Assembly (NCBI GenBank): GCA_965227905.1
Contig: OZ245780.1
Coordinates: forward strand, 1,736,001 to 1,800,000
Direction: 5' to 3'
DNA from: CBDDHT01 sp965227905
Lineage (GTDB): Bacteria; Pseudomonadota; Alphaproteobacteria; Rhizobiales; Methyloligellaceae
Length of the DNA: 64,000 nucleotides
Shown: positions 24,293 through 32,525 of the stretch, in pieces
Position numbering within the stretch: position 1 is the first letter of the stretch
Layout of the letters: the number at the start of each line of letters is the position of its first letter
The notes under the pieces: generated by a model
Databases searched by the model: none
Seen by the model: only the letters and a program-made list of their open reading frames with translations
What the model was told of the DNA's origin: nothing
Position numbers and translations under genes: made by a program

Positions 24293-26533
24293 CTACTTTT
24301 CGGTCTCGACTGCCGGTACGCTCTCGCTCCGCCGATTCTGGGCGAGCTGTTGAAGGAAGACCGGAGCGATAAGAGCCAGTGAGGCCAAGTCGCTTTCCCA
24401 ACTCGGAGCAACGAGCAGCAGGCCGGCACACACCATGACGAACCGCAGGAAGGCATTGAGCGGGGCGAGGAAGAAACCGGCAACAGCCGTTCCAATCACG
24501 AACACACCGAAGGCGCACGATAAGGACACCTGCAGGAACGAGGCCCAGGTGAAATACTCCGGCAGCACGAACAACATCGTCGGTGCATAGACGAAGACCA
24601 TCGGCACCATCAGTTTTCCGATTCCGAGTGTGAAGGCATTGATGCCGGTTCTGAATGGATTGGCGCCTGCGATACCGGCTGCAGCATAGGCCGAGGCACA
24701 AACCGGCGGTGTGATCTCCGATATGACGCCGTAATAGAGGACGAACATATGGGTGGCGAGCGGCGGAATGCCCATCTGAGCGAGCGCAGGCTGAGCCACA
24801 GACACCAGCATGATGTAAAGCGCTGTCGTCGGAAGCCCGGCTCCCATCAGGATACAGGCGATCGCAATCAGCACGAGCGAGAGAAACTGCTGCAACGAAG
24901 GCTGGGAGAAAACTTCCAAGGGAATGACGCCCAATATGACATGGAGCCATTCGGCCATGTCTCGGGCACCGCTTGTGACCATGAAGCCGAGGCGGAAGGC
25001 AACGCCTGTGGTGTTGATCACACCAACGACGATACCAACGGCGGCGGCGGCAGCGCCGACGGCAAGGGCATACTGAACGCCAACGTGGAAGCTGTCGAAG
25101 AGATTGGAGATATCTTCACGCTGGTGTCTCTGCATGAGTGCGATGATCACGCAGGCCGCCAGAATGCCGGCGAGGACTGGAGAAAATCCGCCATCGGACG
25201 CCTTCCAGAGAATGAACACCATCAGCCCACCCGGTATCACCAGCGTCAGAGGTTTCTGGAACGAGGTGAAGCCGACGACGATACACATCATCAAACCGAT
25301 GAAGGCAGCCATGTTTGGCGAGTATCCGCTGAACAGCACGATCAGCAATGCGAGGAGCGGCAAGGCCGTGTGCCAGCCTTCGCGCCAAACCTTGATGAAG
25401 TTGGGAAGTTGCTCCTTTGGATAGCCTGCCAGACCAAGCTTCTTGGCCGTGAAATGCACGATCGAGATGACGCCGATATAGTGCATGCTGGCGGGGATAA
25501 TCGCAGCAAGGACGATCGTCGTGTAAGGCACCTCGAGGAATTCGGCCATGAGAAACGATGCTGCGCCCATGATCGGCGGCGTTATCTGCCCGCCGGCACT
25601 TGAAGCGGCCTCCACGCCACCTGCGAAATGGCCGGGATATCCCATCTTTTTCATGTTTGGGATTGTCAGCGAGCCGGTCGACACGGTGTTGGCGATCGAC
25701 GAGCCGGATATAGTGCCGAAGAACGCTGACGAGACAACACTCACCTTGGCAGGTCCACCTGTATAGCGGCCGGCGGCGATCATCGCGTTGTCGACAAAGA
25801 ACTGACCGAGACCCATGCGTTGCGCCACAACGCCGAACAGCACAAAGTGGAACACGACCGTCGAGACCACCCAAAGCGTGACGCCGAATATACCTTCCTG
25901 CGGGAAGTACATGTTGTTGATGAATTGCCGCCAGTCGACGCCCGGATGCTTGAGAACCTGCAGCGGCATGTGTGGTCCGAGCAGCGCATAGGCAATGAAA
26001 ACCAGAATGATCAAAGGCAGTACGAAACCGAGCGACCGTCGTGCAATTTCGAGAACCAGCACGACAAGCGCAGTGCCAAGGATGATGTCGGGCAGGGAAG
26101 GGTCGCCCTGACGAAGAGCCTGCTCGGAGATCTCATATCCGAAGACGTTCAGCCCATTCCATGACACGGCAAGAAATAATGCCGCCATGACACCTAGGAG
26201 GGCGAAGAACCAGTCATAAATAGGCACGTTGCCCCAGCGCAGGAATGTATTGGGATGGTACTCCAGCGCGCTCTGCGTCCGGATCAACGGGAAACCTGCA
26301 AAGATCAAAATGAAGAGGCCGGTGAGGTGAACGCCCATATGCTCGTGTTCGGGCGGTGTACCGAAGCCTGCTGTCCAAATGTGATAAAGCGCAAAAGCAA
26401 TCGCGACGGCATAGATGATTTTGCTGACGACGGGTCCATTGTCGCGCGTCGCCAGGGCGGTATCATATTTCTTCTCAAGTTCTTCGGCTGCCTCAATATC
26501 GAGTTGAGCGGAACCGTCGGTGTTGCTGGCCAT
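24293..26533 (-). CDS. TAXI-TRAP transporter fused membrane subunit (DctQ-DctM)
   Basis: This 746-residue protein has a polar N-terminus of about 35 residues, then some 18 or more transmembrane segments; the first four correspond to the DctQ-like part and the rest to DctM, with blocks such as AFFGTISGSSIANTVSTGSLTIPNMKKMG and GQITPPIMGAASFLMAEF. That fused layout is standard for TAXI-type TRAP transporters, which use a sodium or proton gradient. The binding protein is encoded 184 bp upstream, and the gap contains a strong hairpin. The transported substrate is unknown; enzymes in the operon suggest an amino acid or related zwitterion. Confidence 0.93.
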   Translation of the reverse strand: MASNTDGSAQLDIEAAEELEKKYDTALATRDNGPVVSKIIYAVAIAFALYHIWTAGFGTPPEHEHMGVHLTGLFILIFAGFPLIRTQSALEYHPNTFLRWGNVPIYDWFFALLGVMAALFLAVSWNGLNVFGYEISEQALRQGDPSLPDIILGTALVVLVLEIARRSLGFVLPLIILVFIAYALLGPHMPLQVLKHPGVDWRQFINNMYFPQEGIFGVTLWVVSTVVFHFVLFGVVAQRMGLGQFFVDNAMIAAGRYTGGPAKVSVVSSAFFGTISGSSIANTVSTGSLTIPNMKKMGYPGHFAGGVEAASSAGGQITPPIMGAASFLMAEFLEVPYTTIVLAAIIPASMHYIGVISIVHFTAKKLGLAGYPKEQLPNFIKVWREGWHTALPLLALLIVLFSGYSPNMAAFIGLMMCIVVGFTSFQKPLTLVIPGGLMVFILWKASDGGFSPVLAGILAACVIIALMQRHQREDISNLFDSFHVGVQYALAVGAAAAAVGIVVGVINTTGVAFRLGFMVTSGARDMAEWLHVILGVIPLEVFSQPSLQQFLSLVLIAIACILMGAGLPTTALYIMLVSVAQPALAQMGIPPLATHMFVLYYGVISEITPPVCASAYAAAGIAGANPFRTGINAFTLGIGKLMVPMVFVYAPTMLFVLPEYFTWASFLQVSLSCAFGVFVIGTAVAGFFLAPLNAFLRFVMVCAGLLLVAPSWESDLASLALIAPVFLQQLAQNRRSESVPAVETEK

Positions 26534-26646
26534 GTGCGTATCTCCCCAATATTACCGTCGGGCAAGCCGAACGGATTGACGGAAACCGAGAACGTTCCGT
26601 CGCGCCAGACCTGAAAATTTGCTTCGGTGTATGGCTTGAATATACC

Positions 26647-26688
26647 GGCCGGAGCGGCGCGTCCGTGGACGGCAGTGCCGCTCCGGCC
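26647..26688 (-). promoter_or_regulatory. Strong hairpin between TRAP binding-protein and permease genes
   Basis: Perfect 12-base arms (GGCCGGAGCGGC at 26647 and GCCGCTCCGGCC to 26688) surround an 18-base loop that itself can pair (CGTCC with GGACG). No T-run follows on the reverse strand. This fits a transcript-stabilising or partial-termination element that keeps the binding protein in excess over the permease. Confidence 0.65.
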
Positions 26689-26717
26689 AAATTCGCGTCA
26701 GACTCGACTGAAGCCTG

Positions 26718-27734
26718 TTATTTGATCATGCCTTTTTCTTTGTAGAATTTCTCGGCACCGGGATGGAGGGGAACATTGAGTCCGTCCAGCCCTGCAAGAG
26801 CGGTCTCCAAAGTGATCACCTTGCCTTTGGCATGGCCGTTGTCGAGCAGTTTGCGGGTCTGCTTGTTCCACAGCGCTTTCGTGATCTCATAGATGAGGTC
26901 TTCCGGCTGATCGGCACTGGTGACGAAAATGCCGTTCACCGCAAGTGTGTTCACATCATATTTTACGCCCTGATAGGTGCCGGACTTGATCGTCGAGGGC
27001 ACATAATAGGGAACAGCCTTGTTGGACTGTTTCACTTCGTCAGCCGTGAATGAGTAGAGATCCATACCCTTGGTATTGTCGAGTTGGATCATCGCGGCGA
27101 CGGGTGTGCCGGCTGCGTAGAAATATGCATCCAACTGTCCGTCGGCGATACGCTCGGCGCTCTGCGTATTGTTCAACTCGGCTTCGTCAATATTGTCCCG
27201 AGTGATGCCCTGCGCCTTGAGCATGATCTCAACGGCGATCTGGGTGCCTGAGCCTGCCTGTGCGATACCGACGCGTTTGCCCTTGAGGTCCTTCAAGGAG
27301 CCGAGCTTCTTTCCTTTGGGGAGAACCAGATGCAGGTCTTCAGGGTAGAGGTTCGCGATGATGCGCAATTTCGGCTTCTTCTTGCCCTTGAACTTCTCGA
27401 CACCATGATAGGCGTAGTAGAGCGTTGCCGCTCCCGAGAGCCCGGCTTCCATCTGGCCGGCATTGATCGCTGTCACATTGTGCGCGGATGCGTTGGTCGA
27501 CTGTGCAATAGCAACCAGACCTGGAACGCCGCAGGTGCCGCCCTTGTCGCAAGGCCTCGAGCCGGGAGGGCTGGAGATGCCGTTGGCAATAATACCGCCG
27601 ATCGGGAAATATGTGCCGCCGGCACTACCGGTGCCGATGCGGAAAAACTTCATTTCTTGAGCTTGGGCAACCGAGCCGGCGAGAAGCACAGCTCCCAATG
27701 CGATGCCGAGCACTTTACTGATTGGTTTTGTCAC
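26718..27734 (-). CDS. TAXI-family TRAP transporter solute-binding protein
   Basis: The 338-residue protein has a signal peptide (ISKVLGIALGAVLLAGSVAQAQ) and the TAXI start FRIGTGSAGGTYFPIGGIIANGIS; a Cys-containing loop GSRPCDKGGTCGVPGLVAIAQST is also typical. It captures the substrate in the periplasm for the fused permease. The start is a GTG at 27734 with GGGGAG eight bases upstream; a longer frame reaching 27824 would place extra residues before the signal peptide. It is the first gene of a five-gene operon and diverges from a LysR regulator. Confidence 0.92.
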   Translation of the reverse strand: MTKPISKVLGIALGAVLLAGSVAQAQEMKFFRIGTGSAGGTYFPIGGIIANGISSPPGSRPCDKGGTCGVPGLVAIAQSTNASAHNVTAINAGQMEAGLSGAATLYYAYHGVEKFKGKKKPKLRIIANLYPEDLHLVLPKGKKLGSLKDLKGKRVGIAQAGSGTQIAVEIMLKAQGITRDNIDEAELNNTQSAERIADGQLDAYFYAAGTPVAAMIQLDNTKGMDLYSFTADEVKQSNKAVPYYVPSTIKSGTYQGVKYDVNTLAVNGIFVTSADQPEDLIYEITKALWNKQTRKLLDNGHAKGKVITLETALAGLDGLNVPLHPGAEKFYKEKGMIK

Positions 27735-27847
27735 TAGAGAAACTCCCCTTTTGGAACAGCCTTTCCATTTCGTTGTGAGCGATGGAAAGAATGCCCCATA
27801 AGAGGGGAAGCGCCGCATCAGCACAAATTCTTAATTTCTTTATCTCC

Positions 27848-27862
27848 ATAAATTTGCTTTAT
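27848..27862. promoter_or_regulatory. Candidate LysR box
   Basis: ATAAATTTGCTTTAT is an inverted repeat with T-N11-A form, 35 bp upstream of the LysR start and in the promoter region of the divergent TRAP operon. It fits autoregulation with divergent activation by LysR. Only position and symmetry support it. Confidence 0.4.
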
Positions 27863-27897
27863 AGGGTGTCGCGACCTGTTCAAAAGGCGTCATCGTC

Positions 27898-28848
27898 ATG
27901 AAGCTGAAACAACTCAGAGCTTTTCGCGAGGTCATGTTGACTGGCTCGATTTCAGAGGCCGCGCGAAACCTGTATCGAACCCAGCCAGCGATCAGCTCCC
28001 TGATCTCCAATTTGGAAGCCGATCTCGAATGCGAGCTCTTCTCCCGGCGGGGCGGACGGCTCCATCCCGTCCCGGAAGCCCACTATTTGTTCGAGGAGAC
28101 CAGCAATCTTCTGAGCCGGCTTGACGCTGTCGAGCGGAACATGAAGAGTTTGCGCGATCTTGAGCAGGGCGAAATCAGTATTGTAGCCATGCCGGGACCT
28201 TCTGTATTTGTCCTGCCGGAGCTCATCAGCAGGTTCGTCAAGAGCCGGAGCAATGTTAGGATCACGCTGACGACACGGAGCTCACCGCAGGTTCATCAAT
28301 TGCTTTCGACCCAGCAATATGATGTCGGTCTTGCGGATGTCGGTTCGGCTCAGTTTGCGGATTCGGCTCTGGTCAACGATGAAGTCGTTCATTTCGAGTG
28401 TCTCTGTGCCTTACGTGCGGACGATCCCCTGGCATCTCTTTCTACGGTCACAGCATCTGATCTAGACGGAAAACCAATGGCTGCGCTCCATTCAGATCAT
28501 GAGACATATACCTACACCGAACAGGCCTTTCGCGAAGCCGGCAGTCACTTCAATCTGCGCTTCCAGACGCAGTACTTCATTCCTCTGCTCACATTCGTCG
28601 AGGCCGGCCAAGCCTATTCAATCATCGATCCTCTTAGCGCCGAGAGTTACAGGCTTTGGCGCCGCGATGGTGCCCAGTTGGCTTTTCGACCCTTCAGACC
28701 CGCGGTCCCGTTGGTCGCGTCGATCATGACTCCTGCGCATCGATCGCTTTCGAGCTTGGCCAAAGCATTCTCGCAATCACTTCGAGAGGAAGTCTGGCGC
28801 ATAAGGGGCAATGCCAATGGGGTCATTCCTGCGACGGCGGCCGAATGA
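27898..28848 (+). CDS. LysR-family transcriptional regulator
   Basis: The 316-residue protein has the winged-helix start MKLKQLRAFREVMLTGSISEAARNLYRTQPAISSLISNLEADL (blocks of it) and a type-2 periplasmic-binding-like effector domain. It is divergent from the TAXI-TRAP operon and only 28 bp before a DadA-type gene, so it probably controls both in response to the substrate or its product. The similarity is strongest to LysR members of amino-acid use such as those next to opine or D-amino-acid genes, but the inducer cannot be told. Confidence 0.9.
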   Translation: MKLKQLRAFREVMLTGSISEAARNLYRTQPAISSLISNLEADLECELFSRRGGRLHPVPEAHYLFEETSNLLSRLDAVERNMKSLRDLEQGEISIVAMPGPSVFVLPELISRFVKSRSNVRITLTTRSSPQVHQLLSTQQYDVGLADVGSAQFADSALVNDEVVHFECLCALRADDPLASLSTVTASDLDGKPMAALHSDHETYTYTEQAFREAGSHFNLRFQTQYFIPLLTFVEAGQAYSIIDPLSAESYRLWRRDGAQLAFRPFRPAVPLVASIMTPAHRSLSSLAKAFSQSLREEVWRIRGNANGVIPATAAE

Positions 28849-28876
28849 CAGACACTCCTAACCCGGGGCCTGCAAT

Positions 28877-30133
28877 ATGTCTGAACCATCGATGAGAAGC
28901 GTTGCCATTCTTGGTGCTGGAATCGTTGGTGTCTCTTGTGCTCTTCATTTGCGCAGGCGCGGTTGGCAGGTCACCTTGATCGATCGGGGAGAGCCTGGCG
29001 GTGAGACGTCTTATGGCAATGCCGGTGTTATCTCCGGCGGTGGCTTCGTTCCAACGAACATGCCGCAAGTGCGTCGCCAGCTTCCCTCCTATGCCCGCAA
29101 CAAGGGAACAGCGCTGCGTTATACCCCCATTCATCTGATGAAGAATCTCAGGTGGCTTGTCGGTTTCCTGGCATCGGCCAATGAAAAAAGCGTCCGTCAG
29201 CGGTCTGCAGCGATGAGCGGGTTGATCGGGCTTTCGATAGAGGCGCATCGCGCCCTCATGCAGGAGGCCGGTATCGGAGATCGCTTGCGCGATACTGGAT
29301 GGTTGAAGCTCTACCGAAGCCGAGAAGGATTCCACGCTGGCCGATTGGGTCGGGAGTTGCTCGATCAATATGGCGTCGAGACAGATTTTCTCAGTCCAGG
29401 CGATATCCATGATCTGGAGCCGCATCTGAAGCGAATCTTCACCCATGGCTATCTGATCAAATCGGCCGCATCCGTTGACAGCCCCGGAAAAGTAACCGCC
29501 GCTTATGCGGATCTGTTTGCCAATGATGGAGGCACGATCGTTCGCTCTGAAGCTCGCGCCATTGAGCCGACAGATGCCGGCTACAGTGTTGTGACCGATA
29601 CGCAAAAGCATCGTGTTGCTCATGTTGTCGTTGCACTGGGACCTTGGTCGACCGATCTCTTGAAGCCGCTCGGCGTCCGCATGCCGTTGGCTGTCGAACG
29701 TGGTTATCACTGTCACTACACAGTCGAAAACGGAGCTGAACTCAAACGTCCATGTCACGACGTGCAAGGCGGTTATGTGGTTACGCCCATGGAACAGGGG
29801 TACCGCCTGACCACCGGTGTCGAACTCGCCGAACGGGATTCGCCGCCAACGCCGATTCAGCTTGAACGCGTTTTGCCTGTTGCGCGCCAGGCCTTCCCGT
29901 TGGCCGGCCCTCTCGACAATGCACCCTGGCTTGGCCGCCGCCCGTCGATGCCGGATTGCCTGCCTGTCATTGGAGAAGCGCCGGGCAGAAGAAACCTTTG
30001 GCTTGCTTTCGGGCACGGCCATGTCGGTTTCGCGACCGGTCCAAGCACGGGCCGGGTGCTGACGGAGCTGATGTCGGGAGACAGCCTCTCGGCAGATATT
30101 TCAGGATTGTCGCCGGCCCGTTTCGGTCCCTGA
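28877..30133 (+). CDS. DadA-family FAD-dependent oxidoreductase (second copy)
   Basis: The 418-residue protein has the FAD motif RSVAILGAGIVGVSCALHLRRRG, GGETSYGNAGVISGGGFVP, VERGYHCHY and the C-terminal GRRPSMPDCLPVIGEAPG with AFGHGHVGFATGPSTGRVL. It is a clear paralog in family of the protein encoded at 22557 but differs throughout, so it likely takes a different D- or N-modified amino acid. It follows the LysR gene by 28 bp and could be co-transcribed with it. An in-frame ATG at 28892 is an alternative start. Confidence 0.87.
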   Translation: MSEPSMRSVAILGAGIVGVSCALHLRRRGWQVTLIDRGEPGGETSYGNAGVISGGGFVPTNMPQVRRQLPSYARNKGTALRYTPIHLMKNLRWLVGFLASANEKSVRQRSAAMSGLIGLSIEAHRALMQEAGIGDRLRDTGWLKLYRSREGFHAGRLGRELLDQYGVETDFLSPGDIHDLEPHLKRIFTHGYLIKSAASVDSPGKVTAAYADLFANDGGTIVRSEARAIEPTDAGYSVVTDTQKHRVAHVVVALGPWSTDLLKPLGVRMPLAVERGYHCHYTVENGAELKRPCHDVQGGYVVTPMEQGYRLTTGVELAERDSPPTPIQLERVLPVARQAFPLAGPLDNAPWLGRRPSMPDCLPVIGEAPGRRNLWLAFGHGHVGFATGPSTGRVLTELMSGDSLSADISGLSPARFGP

Positions 30134-30272
30134 ACACAAACGATCCTCTCTTCACGTTTTGGAGCTGACCTGCCGCTTGTGGGCAAGTCAGTGCTGTCTC
30201 CGGTTCCAATGGATGGTGGATTGTTTGACCGGAACATTGGTTCATGCCTATATTCCATTTAATGTATTAATG

Positions 30273-30287
30273 TTCCAAATAATGGAA
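30273..30287. promoter_or_regulatory. Candidate IclR operator
   Basis: TTCCAAATAATGGAA has arms TTCCA and TGGAA and closely resembles the IclR-type operator plan. A third half site TTCCA lies at 30253, and ATTCCATT/AATGGAAT form a larger inverted repeat around the same stretch. It is about 30 bp before the IclR start, suggesting autoregulation. Confidence 0.5.
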
Positions 30288-30316
30288 TGCTAGCTTTGAC
30301 ATGAGGACCGAAACCG

Positions 30317-31108
30317 TTGGCCGTTGAGACGAAAGATGTTGGTGCCACGCTTCAAACCGTCTCGCGTGCGGTGGCCGTGCTGCGGTGTTTCGAAGAGGGA
30401 GCCGTTCGCCTGAGTCTTGCCGAGCTGACGCGGCGTATGCAGTTGAACAAGGTGACGGTTCTCCGGCTGGCCACGACGCTCGAGGCCGAGGGGCTCCTTC
30501 ACAAAGACCCCGCTACAGGCATCTATTCGATTTCATTCGGCCTGCTGTCCCTGGGGCGCGCTCTGCTCGACCCTGCGGGATTGATCGCGCGGGCCCAGCC
30601 GATCGTCAATTCCATCCAAGAAGCGACTGCCGAATCTGCGATGATCAACATTCGGGACGGGCAATATGCTGTAGTCGTCTATGAGGTGCTGTCACCCCAT
30701 CCGGTGCGTTATGCGCTCGGCGTTGGCTACCGCGCCGACTTGCGTTTCGGTGCGGCCAGTCTTTCGATATTGGCGTTCGTGGCTCCCGATGAATGCGAAG
30801 CTTTGCTGGCGCAGCCCATACCGCCGCGCGCTGATGGCAGCGTGGCGACGCCAGCAGACGTCCGTGCAGCGCTCGATAGAGTTCGCCGCGATGGCTTTGC
30901 GACGACCGATGGTCAGCGCGTGCCCGATGCGACCGGGTTCGCTGCGCCCTTTTTCGGCCCGGGTGGTCGCGTTTCCGGATCATTGAGTGTCGTCATGCCG
31001 GCGAGCCGAGCGCGCGAAAAGGCGCATCGCAAGCGTTGTGCCGAAGCTGTCTGTGATGGCGCACGCGAACTCACGAAAATGCTCGGCGGTGACCGGGCTG
31101 TCAGTTGA
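30317..31108 (+). CDS. IclR-family transcriptional regulator
   Basis: The 263-residue protein has an N-terminal winged helix (TLQTVSRAVAVLRCFEEGAVRLSLAELTRRMQLNKVTVLRLATTLE, in part) and the IclR effector domain with GQYAVVVYEVLSPHPVRYALGVG. The start is a TTG at 30317 with AGGA nine bases upstream; the nearby ATG at 30301 is out of frame. It is 19 bp before a class III CoA-transferase gene, which it most likely controls. Operator-like repeats lie just upstream of its start. Confidence 0.9.
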   Translation: MAVETKDVGATLQTVSRAVAVLRCFEEGAVRLSLAELTRRMQLNKVTVLRLATTLEAEGLLHKDPATGIYSISFGLLSLGRALLDPAGLIARAQPIVNSIQEATAESAMINIRDGQYAVVVYEVLSPHPVRYALGVGYRADLRFGAASLSILAFVAPDECEALLAQPIPPRADGSVATPADVRAALDRVRRDGFATTDGQRVPDATGFAAPFFGPGGRVSGSLSVVMPASRAREKAHRKRCAEAVCDGARELTKMLGGDRAVS

Positions 31109-31127
31109 ATCGAGGAGAGACGAACCG

Positions 31128-32360
31128 ATGGCAGGTGATGAAACGGCGACGGGCGAGGAGGAGCGGCAGGGGCCGTTGCGAAATCTCCGTGTTCTCGATA
31201 TTGCGACAATCATCGCCGGACCATTGTCCGCCAGTCTGCTTGCGGACTTCGGTGCAGAGGTGCTGAAGGTTGAGTTGCCCTGTAAAGGAGACGGACTGCG
31301 TGCCCTCCGCCCACACAAGGACGGCGTCTCGCTTTGGGCCAAGGTTGTCAATCGCAACAAGAAGGGGATTACGCTCGATCTGCGCACGCCTGAAGGCGTT
31401 GATCTCGTTAAGCGCCTCGTGTCGGAGTGTGACGTGCTCGTCGAGAATTATCGCCCGGGAACGCTTGAACGCTGGGGACTTGGACCGGAGGATCTGTGGG
31501 CCGTCAACCCGAAGCTGACGATTTTGCGGGTCACAGCTTTTGGACAAGATGGGCCTTATTCCAACAAACCAGGATTCGCGCGTATTGCTGACGCTATGTC
31601 CGGGTTCCTTTCATTGTGCGGTCCGGCGGATGGCGCACCAATTCATGCCGGCCATCCGATCGCCGATTCTGTAACCGGTCTCTTCGGCGCACTCGGTATT
31701 CTGACGGCACTTATGGAGAGAAAAGAGAATCCCGATGCACCCGGCCAGGTCGTATCGGTCTCGCTTTTCGAGTCCATGTTTCGCGTCCTCGACTTTCTCG
31801 CCATAGAATACGATCAACTCGGTGAAGTTCGCCAACGTATCGGAAACCGAAATCCTTATGCAGCTCCCGGGAACTGCTACCGCAGTCGCGACGACAAATG
31901 GTGCACACTTGCCGCGAGTACGCAGCGTGTCTTCGAACGTCTCGCCGACGCCATCGGCCGGCCGGAACTCAAGAGCGACGAACGTTTCGCCACCAATACG
32001 CAGCGCCTCAGCAACGCCGATGAGCTGGACGAGATTCTGATCGCATGGTTCGCCGAGCACGATGCAGATGAAGCCTGTGCATTGCTGGATGCCGCATCCG
32101 TGACCGTTGCGCGTGTGCGATCAATCGAGGATCTCTTCGCCGATCCTCAGGTGCAGGCCAACGATATGATCATTCCAGTTCGAGATTCCGAACTTGGCGA
32201 AGTGCGAATGCAGGGCATAACGCCAAAACTGTCGAGAACCCCGGGTTCGGTCCGAAATGCAGGACCCTCGCTGGGGATGGACAATGATGAAATTTACCGG
32301 CAGCGCCTTGGCTTGAGCGACGAGGAAATCACTGCCTTGCGCGAGAAACAGGTGATTTGA
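31128..32360 (+). CDS. CaiB/BaiF class III CoA-transferase
   Basis: The 410-residue protein contains the family blocks LRVLDIATIIAGPLSASLLADFGAEVLKVE, NRNKKGITLDLRTPEG, LVENYRPGTLERWGLG and VSLFESMFRVLDFLAIEYDQLG. Class III CoA-transferases move CoA between carboxylic acids, often in carnitine, oxalate or branched-chain acid use. The start at 31128 follows GAGGAGAG and avoids overlap with the IclR gene; an open frame upstream is the shadow of that gene. The substrate could be a keto- or hydroxy-acid from the amino-acid oxidases nearby, but this is only a suggestion. Confidence 0.9.
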   Translation: MAGDETATGEEERQGPLRNLRVLDIATIIAGPLSASLLADFGAEVLKVELPCKGDGLRALRPHKDGVSLWAKVVNRNKKGITLDLRTPEGVDLVKRLVSECDVLVENYRPGTLERWGLGPEDLWAVNPKLTILRVTAFGQDGPYSNKPGFARIADAMSGFLSLCGPADGAPIHAGHPIADSVTGLFGALGILTALMERKENPDAPGQVVSVSLFESMFRVLDFLAIEYDQLGEVRQRIGNRNPYAAPGNCYRSRDDKWCTLAASTQRVFERLADAIGRPELKSDERFATNTQRLSNADELDEILIAWFAEHDADEACALLDAASVTVARVRSIEDLFADPQVQANDMIIPVRDSELGEVRMQGITPKLSRTPGSVRNAGPSLGMDNDEIYRQRLGLSDEEITALREKQVI

Positions 32361-32525
32361 TCTTTTCCGGGCATGGAACACATTGTCGATGCCGCGAGCG
32401 CGTGATTGCACATTCGGTCCCCCGAGTTTCTGCATTCGCTAATCATGACCCGCAATCAGATGTTGCGCTGCAATAAATCTTCCCTATAGTCCCGCCGCAT
32501 CCTCCTCGAACCGAACCGAGTCCCA

